Of a stretch of DNA of 38,030 bases, positions 28,335 to 36,721 are shown one piece after another. The notes beneath the pieces are model-generated. The model was given only the letters and a program-made list of their open reading frames with translations. It was not told the origin of the DNA and searched no databases. Position 1 is the stretch's first letter. Every line of letters starts with the position of its first letter. Both the position numbers and the translations under genes were made by a program. The stretch is from a virus: positions 1 through 38,030 of IMG/VR virus record IMGVR_UViG_3300028595_000030. One strand, written 5' to 3'.

Positions 28335-29476
28335 AAGAGGCTTTTGATATAGCGATGGAAGAAATGGGCGTTTCGGACTCTGATTTTGAGTCTGAAATAC
28401 CTAAAGCTCAACCGGTAGAAGAGCGTGAACAGGTTGGAGAAGTCCCTAGTCCTGAACAGCTTGAAGGCGTGGACCCTAGTTTGGCTGAGATAGAGCCACC
28501 TAAGAAGGCTAGGGACGACAAAGGGCGTTTCGCTAAAAAAGAAGAGCCTCAAGAGCAAGAAGTTAAAGAGACACAAGAGGACGAAGGGGACCCAGAAGCG
28601 AAACCTTTAAAACCTCATGGTTCTTTGAGCAAGGAAGAAAAAGAAGTTTTCAGTAAGCTTGACCGATCAATGCAAGAATTTGTAAATCGACGGGCTAGTG
28701 AATCGGCAAAAGCGGCAACGCAGAGCCAACAAGAAGCGGCGCAACTAAAGCGGCAGGTTGATAGCATTAAACAAGCTATGGAACCCTACCGCAATATGTT
28801 GCGTCCAGATATGACGGAAGCTGAGTTAGTAAAAGGAGCGCTACAAGACTATGCACAACTTGCAAATCCTCAAACGAGACTGCAAGCACTACATAGGATT
28901 GCACTAGCAAATCAAGTTACACCTCAAGAGCTAACAGAGTATCTTAGTAAGCAACAACAAGTTGATCCAGTCCATTTACAGGCTCAACAACGTGCTCAAG
29001 CTTTGCAGGAACAAAACAGGCGCCTACAGGCGCAGCAATCGCAAGCACCTAGCAGAGCAATCGAGCAGATTATTGAGTCTGTAAAAACTGAGACTAACCA
29101 AGACGGAACACTTAAACGAGTCCATTTCGATGCGGTCGAGAATGATGTTGCCACGTTGATGAAACAGGAGGTCGAGGCGAACCCTGCGATTCTGCAGAAT
29201 CCCTTTGCTTTGCAACGTTCCATCGCTAACGCATATGATCGAGTAATATCGGAACCGGATAAGTTCAATTCAACATGGGCAAATCCAGCGCTTAGAGAAG
29301 AGATTTTGCAAAGACGAGAAAAAAGCCTTGGCCTTGAAACTACAAGGTCGAGAACGGCAAAAGCTAAGCAAGCTCAAACGGGCATCAATCGGGCTGGAAC
29401 TGTTAGCAGTACGGCGGTTAAACCGAGGGGATTGGATGCGGTGATAGATGCAGCTTGGGCAGAGCTAGAGAGCTAG
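28325..29476 (+). CDS. Scaffolding protein
   Basis: A 383-residue protein directly before the major capsid gene. The N-terminal 130 residues are very acidic and Pro/Glu-rich, the middle and C-terminal part is a Gln/Ala/Lys-rich helix ('YRNMLRPDMTEAELVKGALQDYAQLANPQTRLQALHRIALANQVTPQELTEYLSKQQQVDPVHLQAQQRAQALQEQNRRL' condensed region around 150-240), ending 'DAVIDAAWAELES'. This composition and position are typical of phage scaffolds, which guide coat assembly and leave before packaging. No protease fused. Confidence 0.78.
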   Translation: MGIEEAFDIAMEEMGVSDSDFESEIPKAQPVEEREQVGEVPSPEQLEGVDPSLAEIEPPKKARDDKGRFAKKEEPQEQEVKETQEDEGDPEAKPLKPHGSLSKEEKEVFSKLDRSMQEFVNRRASESAKAATQSQQEAAQLKRQVDSIKQAMEPYRNMLRPDMTEAELVKGALQDYAQLANPQTRLQALHRIALANQVTPQELTEYLSKQQQVDPVHLQAQQRAQALQEQNRRLQAQQSQAPSRAIEQIIESVKTETNQDGTLKRVHFDAVENDVATLMKQEVEANPAILQNPFALQRSIANAYDRVISEPDKFNSTWANPALREEILQRREKSLGLETTRSRTAKAKQAQTGINRAGTVSSTAVKPRGLDAVIDAAWAELES

Positions 29477-29483
29477 CGTTCTT

Positions 29484-29504
29484 GGCCTCTAACTAATAGA
29501 GGTC
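29484..29504 (+). promoter_or_regulatory. Hairpin containing the ribosome site of the capsid gene
   Basis: GGCCTCTA pairs with TAGAGGTC (8 pairs, one G-U, 5-nt loop). The 3' arm includes the AGAGG that is the ribosome site of the capsid ATG at 29508. It could lower or time capsid translation; it could also stabilise the message. Confidence 0.5.
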
Positions 29505-29507
29505 AAT

Positions 29508-30470
29508 ATGTCAGTAAATATTGGTCAGTTAGCATCACTGGTTATCAGAAACTATGCCGATGACGTTGCGGATAACGTCTCTGATAGTATCGGACTGCTA
29601 AACAGACTTAAATCCAAAGGACAAATCGAGATTAGGGATGGTGGTGAAGACATCACGCATACTCTAGCATACGCAGAGAATGACACTTATATTCGGTATT
29701 CTGGTGCTCAACAGTGGGATATCAGGGAACAGCAAGAATTTGATGCTGCTACTTATGATTGGCGGCAAGTTGGTATCGCTATTCCTTTTAACGGTCTAGA
29801 AACAGATGTTATCCACACTGGTAAGGCGGCTATTCATAACTTAGTAAAAGAACGAGTCAAAAACGCTGAACGTTCTTTGATGAATAACTTCTCAGAAGAC
29901 ATCTACAGCGACGGAACAGAAGCTAATCAGATTGGCGGGCTTCAAGCTCTTGTTTCTGATGCTGGAACCGGAACTATTGGCGGTATTAACTCAAGTACTT
30001 ATAGTTGGTGGCAAAACTACGCACTTGATGCATCTGATGCTGGTGCGGCTGTAAGTGAGGCTAATATAAGAAGTTATTTCAACCAAATGTATGTCAATAC
30101 TACTCGTGGGAACGATAAGATTGACTTGATTGTTGCAGATAATAACTATTTCTTATTTTACCTTGAGTCGTTGCAAGCTAACCAGCGTTTTAGTGGAGAC
30201 TCCAAGCTAGCAAGTGCTGGTTTTGAAACTCTCAAATACTTAAATGCTGATGTTATATGTGATGGTTGTGTTGGTGGAGATGCTCCAACTAATCACGCTT
30301 ATTTCTTGAATACGGACTATTTGAAGCTAGTTTCTGCAAAAAATCGTAACTTTACCGATTTAACACCGGATCGTTACAGCTCTAATCAGGACGCAATGGT
30401 CAAGCTTATGGCTTGGGCTGGTGCTTTAACTTGTTCTAACAGAAGCCTGCAAGGCGTATTGGTAGCATAA
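29508..30470 (+). CDS. Major capsid protein
   Basis: A 320-residue protein, the usual size for podovirus-type coats. N-terminus 'IGQLASLVIRNYADDVADNVSDSIGLLNRLKSKGQIEI', then 'ENDTYIRYSGAQQWDIREQQEFDAATYDWRQVGIAIPFNGLE' (about 57-100), a segment strongly characteristic of HK97-fold phage coats of this group, and 'FEDIYSDGTEANQIGGLQALVSD' later ('NNFSEDIYSDGT...'). C-terminus 'MAWAGALTCSNRSLQGVLVA' fits the last strand and tail. No prohead protease gene is present, consistent with the scaffold-only assembly of P22-like phages. Confidence 0.9.
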   Translation: MSVNIGQLASLVIRNYADDVADNVSDSIGLLNRLKSKGQIEIRDGGEDITHTLAYAENDTYIRYSGAQQWDIREQQEFDAATYDWRQVGIAIPFNGLETDVIHTGKAAIHNLVKERVKNAERSLMNNFSEDIYSDGTEANQIGGLQALVSDAGTGTIGGINSSTYSWWQNYALDASDAGAAVSEANIRSYFNQMYVNTTRGNDKIDLIVADNNYFLFYLESLQANQRFSGDSKLASAGFETLKYLNADVICDGCVGGDAPTNHAYFLNTDYLKLVSAKNRNFTDLTPDRYSSNQDAMVKLMAWAGALTCSNRSLQGVLVA

Positions 30471-30480
30471 AGGAGGCACT

Positions 30481-30978
30481 ATGTTAATTCAAATTGATGT
30501 ATTAGAAGAAGCTAGCGCAACAGCCAAACACGCTGTAGGCGATGTTTTCCAAGACCGTAAAGGCGGAGTGTGGGTATATGGTCATGCTTCAGGAGCTATT
30601 GACCAATATGCCGCTTGCACAATTGATGAAGCTGGCGAGATTGCGGAGTTGACTACAACTACCTCGGGGGCTGTGCCTTCGGCTATTTGTATTCCGCAAG
30701 TCAGCATGACCGATGATTATTATGCATGGGCTTACCGTGGTTCGTTGGGTGGTTCAGTTGATGTTGATAGCGTGAAAGTGCTAGCGGCTTCCAACTGCGC
30801 GGCTGATGTTAAGCTCTATACTACTTCTACAGCGGGTGTTTTGGATGATGCTACTTCCAGTGCAGATTGTGTTTTAAACCTTCGTTTAGACGCTGCACAA
30901 GGTTCTGGTGAGTCCGATGGCGTAGCATGTACGGCAATAGGCATATTAACTACTAACGCACAAGACGACACTCTTTAA
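30481..30978 (+). CDS. Capsid decoration / stabilising protein
   Basis: A 165-residue protein placed right after the coat gene, with a strong AAGGAGG site. Short strands with Gly turns (KHAVGDVFQDRKGGVWVYGHASGAIDQYAACTID), and a Thr/Ala-rich core, resemble decoration proteins that bind the capsid surface of podoviruses; 'GAIDQYAACTIDEAG' near 40-55 is of the kind seen in such small beta domains. The family itself is not named with certainty. A terminator follows. Confidence 0.65.
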   Translation: MLIQIDVLEEASATAKHAVGDVFQDRKGGVWVYGHASGAIDQYAACTIDEAGEIAELTTTTSGAVPSAICIPQVSMTDDYYAWAYRGSLGGSVDVDSVKVLAASNCAADVKLYTTSTAGVLDDATSSADCVLNLRLDAAQGSGESDGVACTAIGILTTNAQDDTL

Positions 30979-30996
30979 TCATTATTTTACCCTTTA
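30979..30996. repeat. 18-bp copy of an early-gene leader, in reverse
   Basis: TCATTATTTTACCCTTTA is identical to 5118-5135, where it is the start codon and ribosome site (reverse strand) of the gene at 4789-5121. Here it lies between the decoration gene's stop and the terminator, in a place without a minus-strand gene; read in reverse it opens a frame of only nine codons. Confidence 0.8.
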
Positions 30997-31027
30997 GGGG
31001 GCGGGCTACGGCCTGCCTCCATTTTCT
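30997..31027 (+). terminator. Terminator-like hairpin after the capsid genes
   Basis: GGGGGCGGGC (30997-31006) pairs with GCCTGCCTCC (31011-31020) through ten pairs, two of them G-U, closed by the very stable C(TACG)G tetraloop. ATTTTCT follows. It would reduce readthrough from the abundant capsid transcript into the adaptor genes. The T-run is interrupted, so partial readthrough is expected; the genes downstream need a transcript. Confidence 0.78.
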
Positions 31028-31042
31028 ACGGAGAATAAGGCA

Positions 31043-31744
31043 ATGTCACTAGAAGCAGGAATTCCATCAGATATAAACGCAATTAGAAAAGGCCAACCGA
31101 CTAAGGTCGCATATGTTGGGGCAGGGGCTTCATACGTGAAGTTTTATGTCGAATCAGACCCTATGAAGTTAATGAGCCCACACATGAGTAAAATGGTCCA
31201 TACAGGGCAAGCATGGATGCAAGATCCAGAAACTGGTGAACGCCGGCTAATGGAATTTGAAGACTTAGAAAAGAAATATCCACCAAGGCTAAGAGTGGAA
31301 ATTACAACACCACAACGGAACAACCGAAAGAACGTTGTGATTAAAGATGTAAACGACGCTATTAAGCGAAAGTATGCGCCTGAATGGGCTTTATACAAAG
31401 AAGGCAAAACACCTGAGCAAGTTGGGCTAGCTCTTGTTAAGTGGGAGCATATTGACGCTGAATTTGCTGAAGAGCTTAAAATTAGACAAGGACTTGCAAC
31501 AGTTGAGCAGCTAGCCGAAGTCACAGACGACGTTGCTAGGACTATGAGGGAAGGTTTTAAACTCAGGTCTAAAGCTAGAGCTTATGTTTCTGATAAAAGT
31601 AATAGGGGCGTCATGGAGCATGTCAACGCTAAAAATGATGCTCTAGAGGCTCAATTAGCAGCTCAAAGCAAGCAGATTGAAGAGCTTAAAGCATTGATAT
31701 TAGATTCTAAAGGCAATCCAGCCAAGAGCGGAGGCAAGAAATAA
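31043..31744 (+). CDS. Hypothetical virion protein with C-terminal coiled coil
   Basis: A 233-residue protein. 'KGQPTKVAYVGAGASYVKFYVESDPMKLMSPHMSKMVHTG' and a highly charged middle with 'RRLMEFEDLEKKYPPRLRVEITTPQ'; the last 45 residues are a heptad-like Leu/Gln/Lys helix ending KSGGKK. The spacing before the adaptor gene and the clear GGAG site suggest a head-completion or head protein. No family recognised. Confidence 0.58.
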   Translation: MSLEAGIPSDINAIRKGQPTKVAYVGAGASYVKFYVESDPMKLMSPHMSKMVHTGQAWMQDPETGERRLMEFEDLEKKYPPRLRVEITTPQRNNRKNVVIKDVNDAIKRKYAPEWALYKEGKTPEQVGLALVKWEHIDAEFAEELKIRQGLATVEQLAEVTDDVARTMREGFKLRSKARAYVSDKSNRGVMEHVNAKNDALEAQLAAQSKQIEELKALILDSKGNPAKSGGKK

Positions 31745-31981
31745 ATGGCAATAACAGCAACGGCAGTAGGTGAATTGATGGCATTTGGAGTTGATGGGCC
31801 TTTGGCTACGTTGCTGTTAACTGCCGATGGTTCTACCGCAGCAACTATAAAGGGGCTAGTTGGCTTAGGGCTTGACCCTGCTATAGCTGGTAAGGTTGGT
31901 GGTTCGACTGCAACGGCGGCATGGCTTCAAGGTATGGGAATTGATGCTAAACTAGCAGAGCAATTGGCGTATACAGCATGA
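31745..31981 (+). CDS. Small protein with three helical repeats
   Basis: A 78-residue protein. Three imperfect repeats of a short helical unit: GVDGPLATLLL, GLDPAIAGKV and GIDAKLAEQL, each following a Leu/Met-Gly. Ala/Gly/Leu-rich, without charge. It might be an assembly factor or a small virion protein; it overlaps the adaptor gene by four bases. Confidence 0.58.
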   Translation: MAITATAVGELMAFGVDGPLATLLLTADGSTAATIKGLVGLGLDPAIAGKVGGSTATAAWLQGMGIDAKLAEQLAYTA

Positions 31982-32967
31982 GCGTTACAGCTTTAGAACT
32001 AGCGCAACGGGTGGCGGCTGAGTTAGGTTTGACTGAGCCGTCTACTTTAGAGGGAACGACAAACGAAACTTCTCTGAGGCTGAAGGCTTGCATTGATGCT
32101 ACAGGTAAACACCTTCGCAAGCAATATGATTGGCCTCAATTAGTCCGTGAGTATGTTGTTACTTTGCCGCAAGATGAAACTTTCTTACTTCCCCCTGATA
32201 TGCTGAAGTGGAATAGCTTTTATGTTTGGGATAGGACGAACGAAGAGAAGGTAAGAACAGTAACTTGCGACGAATGGCAGCGCCGATTAGCTACCGGATT
32301 TGATGCGGTTGTTAACCCTCAAACTAGAGCTAGGGGCTATGTAAGGCAAGCACGGCGCGAAACAGGCTCTATTGATAGAGAGCCTTATACTCCAACTATA
32401 GCAGCAAATTATCCTTTTCAAATAATAAATGCCATGCTGCTATATGGGATTGATAGCACTACAGCGCAAGTCGGATTTGAATATGTTTCAAAAAGCTGGT
32501 TGCATCCTCCACTAGCAGGATACGCAAGTGAATATAAAATTGGGGAAATATACTCAGGGATGAGTTATCAAGCCCCTAACTATGAACTATTTCAAGCTCA
32601 AAGTAATTTTGCCTCTTCATCTTCTGCCGATCAATTAAATATTGCAAATTTAATAACTGGCTCTACGGTAGGAGATTGGAAAATATGGGGCCTCCCTGCG
32701 ACTTCCGATAGTAGCACCTATAATTTTTATGCTTACGACAAGATACGTAAAAATGATGATGCAATTGTCTTAGATGAGGATGCTATGACAGCAGGGGCTA
32801 AATACCGCTTTAGAGAGCTTCAGGGGCTCCCCTACGCAGAGTTTAAGCAAGATTACTACTATGCCATTGATGCGGTTGCAGGCGCTATAGGAGGCGCTAA
32901 GGTGGTCAGTGCCACGGCTAAACCTCCAGTAGTTGAGAACATTCCAGAGGAGAATTGGGACTTATGA
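31978..32967 (+). CDS. Head-tail adaptor protein (tail tubular A / P22 gp4-like) with insertion
   Basis: A 329-residue protein. N-terminal 100 residues: 'ALELAQRVAAELGLTEPSTLEG...LRLKACIDATGKHLRKQYDWPQLVREYVVTLPQDETFLLPPDMLKWNSFYVWDRTNEEKV', the normal pattern of podovirus adaptors (helix pair, Tyr-Asp-Trp-x-x-L, then a beta meander). The family's last part, 'VLDEDAMTAGAKYRFRELQGLPYAEFKQDYYYAIDAV' (about 260-300), is also present. Between them are about 75 extra Ser/Tyr/Asn-rich residues (roughly 185-255), an apparent insertion. It joins portal and nozzle. Confidence 0.8.
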   Translation: MSVTALELAQRVAAELGLTEPSTLEGTTNETSLRLKACIDATGKHLRKQYDWPQLVREYVVTLPQDETFLLPPDMLKWNSFYVWDRTNEEKVRTVTCDEWQRRLATGFDAVVNPQTRARGYVRQARRETGSIDREPYTPTIAANYPFQIINAMLLYGIDSTTAQVGFEYVSKSWLHPPLAGYASEYKIGEIYSGMSYQAPNYELFQAQSNFASSSSADQLNIANLITGSTVGDWKIWGLPATSDSSTYNFYAYDKIRKNDDAIVLDEDAMTAGAKYRFRELQGLPYAEFKQDYYYAIDAVAGAIGGAKVVSATAKPPVVENIPEENWDL

Positions 32968-33998
32968 GCAGTGCGGGTATACAGGCATATTTGAATCGTA
33001 TGCAAATGGAAGCGGCGCAGAACCAACAAAGACGGCAGTCTAGAGATGCTATGTTAGGCTCTGGCCTTGGAACTCTTGGATCTATTGGTGGCGCTTACCT
33101 TGGCTCACCGGCTGGCAGTGCGGCAATTTCTAATGCTTTGGGTTTAGGTGGTGGAAGTAATGCGACTAACACATCTCCTATAGCTAATTCAATAATGAAT
33201 GCAATTAGAGGGGGTGGAAATACTACTCCTCCTATTAACCAAACTGCTTTCGATGTTCTTTCTTCTGGTGAAATGGTTCCGGCTGGACAAGGAACGATGT
33301 TGGAATCTGCGTTAGGAACAAATATTCCAGGAGCTGAGACACTTGCTGGAATTGGTTCTTATGTTGCTCCAGCGCTAGGGGCTTACGGAGCTTATGACTT
33401 ACTAACTGATGATGCTCAAAAAGACCAAGGCGAAGAAACAGCGTTGCAAGGGGCTGCGTCTGGTGCTGCAATGGGGTCAATGTTTGGGCTCCCTGGAATG
33501 GCGATAGGCGGGGCATTAGGTGGCCTTGGTGGCTATTTGCATTCTGCTTTCGGTAGTGGAGGAGATCCAGACGAACGGCAGAGGCGAGATATTAGAGGCA
33601 ATGAGCTAGCCAATTTTTACACCGGTGATAATAGGCTACAATTTGGGGATGTCAATGCTGATGTTGGGCAGTTGGGGCAGGGTGGTAGTTACAACGTGGA
33701 CCTTGCAGAAGCTGGGAATCTTGATTCCGAACTAGCTCAAACCATCGGAGGGTTAAATCCGCTAATGGCTTTAACCCTTGGAGGGAGAGGAGATAATAGA
33801 GCTTCCGATTTTACGGGTGAATTTGCTAACGCTGCTATGACATCAGACAATCCAGAGGTAGCGGTTCAATCGGCATATGAGAAAGCAGGATACGACAGAG
33901 ACAAAGCTTACACAGAAGTTTTGCAAATGGAAGGCTTAGACCAAGCGACTAGAGACGCTTACCTTGCAGCTATTGATGATGTTTTTGGAGTTAGCTAA
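32964..33998 (+). CDS. Glycine-rich internal virion protein
   Basis: 344 residues from ATG 32964 (overlapping the TGA of the adaptor gene); a TTG at 32955 is less likely. Helical start with Gln/Arg (IQAYLNRMQMEAAQNQQRRQSRD) and then long Gly/Ala/Ser stretches with glycine-zipper character ('GSGLGTLGSIGGAYLGSPAGSAA', 'GAASGAAMGSMFGLPGMAIGGALGGLGGYL' over about 25-50 and 155-190). Such segments insert into membranes, so it is a good candidate for an ejected pore-forming protein. Confidence 0.65.
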   Translation: MSSAGIQAYLNRMQMEAAQNQQRRQSRDAMLGSGLGTLGSIGGAYLGSPAGSAAISNALGLGGGSNATNTSPIANSIMNAIRGGGNTTPPINQTAFDVLSSGEMVPAGQGTMLESALGTNIPGAETLAGIGSYVAPALGAYGAYDLLTDDAQKDQGEETALQGAASGAAMGSMFGLPGMAIGGALGGLGGYLHSAFGSGGDPDERQRRDIRGNELANFYTGDNRLQFGDVNADVGQLGQGGSYNVDLAEAGNLDSELAQTIGGLNPLMALTLGGRGDNRASDFTGEFANAAMTSDNPEVAVQSAYEKAGYDRDKAYTEVLQMEGLDQATRDAYLAAIDDVFGVS

Positions 33999-35557
33999 TG
34001 CGCGCAATGCAAGCACCAAATGTAAGAAATTACACTATACCGGCACCGGTAGGGGGTATCTATAACAGAGGCCCTGAGGAGCTTGTGAACGAGTTTTTTG
34101 CCCGTGACATAGTAAACATGATTCCAGACCAAGACCTTAATATAAGAAAGGGATATGCAGAACACGCTAGTGGTATGACTGGTGATGTTGAGTTTCTATA
34201 TGAGCATGTAAAGCCAGATGGCACTAGGGTGCTTTTAGCTGGTGCTAATAAGAATATTTATAATGCGACTAGTTCGGGGACTGCAACTGATTTAACTTCT
34301 AGCCTTGCAAACTTTTCTAATAATCGGTGGCAAGCTGTTACGCTTGGCGGCACTACTATAATAGTAAATGGGGCAGATGCGCCGCTTGCTTTTAACGGCA
34401 CAGCAATTTCCACGGGTGGACCACAATTCACAGGTTCAGGACTTACTGAAACTAATTTAATTAACGCATCAGTATATAAAACTAGGTTATATTTAGTTGA
34501 GGCTAATAGCACTAGTATATGGTATGGCGGTGTTGGCGCTATTACTGGGGCGCTTACTGAATTAGATACGGGAGATCAGTTAAGAAAAGGCGGCTATGTC
34601 TTATATGCTGGTTCGTGGACCCGTGATACTGGCGCAGGTATGGAAGATGTTTTCCTCATTATCACCTCTAGGGGTGAGATTCTTCTTTATACGGGTAACT
34701 ATCCTGGTGATACCGATACATGGGAAATAGTCGGACGCTTCCAAATACCGGAACCTTTAGGTTATCGGGCTATATTCTCAATCCCTGGTGATGTTGCTAT
34801 TATCACAGTTGGGGGAACATTTTTAATTTCGGCTTTAGTTGCGGCAAACGATGTTGGGGCGCAGCTTACAGATTACACAGAAAACATTTCAAAGCCTTTT
34901 GGTGAAGATGCTAGGCACTATCAAACAAATTGGGGATGGCAGGGTTGTTATTATGGCGCTAGAGGTTGGACTATAATCAATGTCCCTATAGCTGAGGATA
35001 GTCGCTCTAAGCAATGGGTATCTAAGCTAGTTAACAATCCTAAGTCTGGTAAGCTTATAAATTCGTGGACTAGGTTTGAAAATATTAACGCTTATAGTTG
35101 GTCTGAGTTCAACCGTGGGCTTTTTTTTGGCGGTGATGATGGCAAAATATATAGAGCTGATTACGGCTATAATGATGATGGTTCATCTATTGATATATCA
35201 GTCAAACATGCTTTTTCTTATCTCGGAAGTCGAAACACCAAAAAGCAAATAACGGCAGCAAGGTCTTTGATGCGTGCAAGTTCTAGTATTGAATTAGGCT
35301 ATGGTGTCGATATGGACTTTAGGAGTGATGGTGAAGTTAGCAGCATTAGTAACAGCGCAGAGGCTTCCACATCATGGGGTAGTGAGTGGGGCAGCTCGTG
35401 GGGAGGAATTGGCGCTAGTGTTCCTTTTCAGGAATGGGAAATGATAGCCTCAAACACGGGTTACGCAGCAAGTTTAAAATTAGAGGCTCAATTTAAAAAC
35501 ATTAACTTTGAGCTAGCGGCAACGAATTTACACTATTTACCTGGAGGAAACTTCTAA
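33998..35557 (+). CDS. Tail nozzle / tubular protein (P22 gp10- or T7 gp12-like)
   Basis: A 519-residue protein. The opening 'RNYTIPAPVGGIYNRGPEELVNEFFARDIVNMIPDQDLNIRKGYAEHASGM' is typical of podovirus nozzles: Pro-x-Gly-Gly-x-Asn..., an Asn-Met-Ile-Pro/Phe-Pro turn, then a 'Arg-Lys-Gly-Tyr' strand. A predicted beta-propeller follows with repeated blades such as 'VLLAGANKNIYN', 'TRLYLVEANSTSIWYGG', 'GLFFGGDDGKIYRADYG'. C-terminal 'FELAATNLHYLPGG'. Six copies would form the tail tip below the adaptor. Confidence 0.85.
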   Translation: MRAMQAPNVRNYTIPAPVGGIYNRGPEELVNEFFARDIVNMIPDQDLNIRKGYAEHASGMTGDVEFLYEHVKPDGTRVLLAGANKNIYNATSSGTATDLTSSLANFSNNRWQAVTLGGTTIIVNGADAPLAFNGTAISTGGPQFTGSGLTETNLINASVYKTRLYLVEANSTSIWYGGVGAITGALTELDTGDQLRKGGYVLYAGSWTRDTGAGMEDVFLIITSRGEILLYTGNYPGDTDTWEIVGRFQIPEPLGYRAIFSIPGDVAIITVGGTFLISALVAANDVGAQLTDYTENISKPFGEDARHYQTNWGWQGCYYGARGWTIINVPIAEDSRSKQWVSKLVNNPKSGKLINSWTRFENINAYSWSEFNRGLFFGGDDGKIYRADYGYNDDGSSIDISVKHAFSYLGSRNTKKQITAARSLMRASSSIELGYGVDMDFRSDGEVSSISNSAEASTSWGSEWGSSWGGIGASVPFQEWEMIASNTGYAASLKLEAQFKNINFELAATNLHYLPGGNF

Positions 35558-35769
35558 TGGCTCTTACTTTAGATGATTTTCAAAATGTTATGGCGCAAAA
35601 GCTGGAAGAAAGTTCTTGTGGTATGATTAAGCTAGAAGTCAAAAAAAACGACAGTAAAGATTATTTCTTATTTGAAACATCTCCAACTAGTTTAGCAAAA
35701 GAGATTCGTGACATCTTCGAGCTAACAGTGATGAAGGAACTGGCAAAAGCGTTTCAGGAGGTCAAATAA
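35557..35769 (+). CDS. 70-residue hypothetical protein
   Basis: Starts MALTLDDFQNVMAQKLEESSCG and ends with an amphipathic helix (KELAKAFQEVK). Charged and helical, with a short beta central segment (DYFLFETSP). Linked to both neighbours by one-base overlaps (TAATG). Possible chaperone or assembly factor for the ejection proteins that follow; family unknown. Confidence 0.58.
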   Translation: MALTLDDFQNVMAQKLEESSCGMIKLEVKKNDSKDYFLFETSPTSLAKEIRDIFELTVMKELAKAFQEVK

Positions 35770-36713
35770 TGGGACTATTAGACCAAGCTAGCTCATTCGC
35801 AACTACTCTAGCAGAGCAGCAAACAGCTTTAAACCAAGCTACAGCACAACAGGAAGCGTCGTTAAACCGTGTTAATCAAATAACACCTTATGGTTCTACT
35901 ACTTACCAGCAAGATCCTACTACAGGGCAATATACGCAGACTGTAGGGTTAAGTCCTGAGCAGCAAGCTTTATACAATCAGCAAATGGGGGCAGGGCAAA
36001 GCCTTTTAGGTCAAGCGGCTGGAAACTTTGCACAACCTATTAGTTATGATGGGCTTACAGCTTTACCACGGGCAGACATGGCAGGCCGTAATGCAATAGC
36101 TAATGAACTTTATGGGGCACAAGTAGGGCAAATTGATAAAGCTTATGATAGGGCTTTCGAAGGCTTACAGCAAAACTTAGCAAACAGAGGAGTAGGGTAT
36201 GGAAACGTGGAAAATATACAGCGTACTTTTGACGATTTTACCGGCTCTTGGGGTGACGTTTATAACAATGCGTGGTCTGGTGCTTTAGAGCAAGCGACGC
36301 AAGATCAAGCACTTATGTACGATCAGGCTTTGCTTGGAAGGCAACAAGATATTTCAGAGCTTGAAAGTCAGTATTATAACCCTCTTAATGCTTATAATGT
36401 TCTTATGGGCGGTGGAGCAATGACACCATCGGCGGCGGCTAGTGCGCTTGGCAGTTCTAATACTCCATCTGTAAATCTTGCCAATACCGACATAATGGGG
36501 CCAGCTTCTAACTTCTTTAGCACCTTACAAAGCGGGGAGAACGCAGCAGCATCGGCAGGAGCAAGTATACAAGCAGCCCAAATTGCGGCAGATGCGGCAA
36601 ACAATAGGTTAAATACGCAAATTGGTGCAAATAACATAAGTGACCAAGTTGACATCTTACTTGCTCAAGGCCGAGTAGATGAAGCATTAGCACTTTCAGG
36701 ATATGGGGGCTAA
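35769..36713 (+). CDS. Ejection/internal virion protein, Gln/Ala-rich
   Basis: A 314-residue protein. 'LNRVNQITPYGSTTYQQDPTTGQYTQTVGLSPEQQALYNQQMGAGQSLLGQAAGNFAQP' (about 30-90) is a phrase frequent in podovirus internal proteins; later helical stretches of Ala/Asn ('SAGASIQAAQIAADAANN' about 260-290). No catalytic motif. By position between nozzle and the 415-residue protein it is likely one of the set released into the cell wall at infection. Confidence 0.62.
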   Translation: MGLLDQASSFATTLAEQQTALNQATAQQEASLNRVNQITPYGSTTYQQDPTTGQYTQTVGLSPEQQALYNQQMGAGQSLLGQAAGNFAQPISYDGLTALPRADMAGRNAIANELYGAQVGQIDKAYDRAFEGLQQNLANRGVGYGNVENIQRTFDDFTGSWGDVYNNAWSGALEQATQDQALMYDQALLGRQQDISELESQYYNPLNAYNVLMGGGAMTPSAAASALGSSNTPSVNLANTDIMGPASNFFSTLQSGENAAASAGASIQAAQIAADAANNRLNTQIGANNISDQVDILLAQGRVDEALALSGYGG

Positions 36714-36721
36714 CAAAAACT

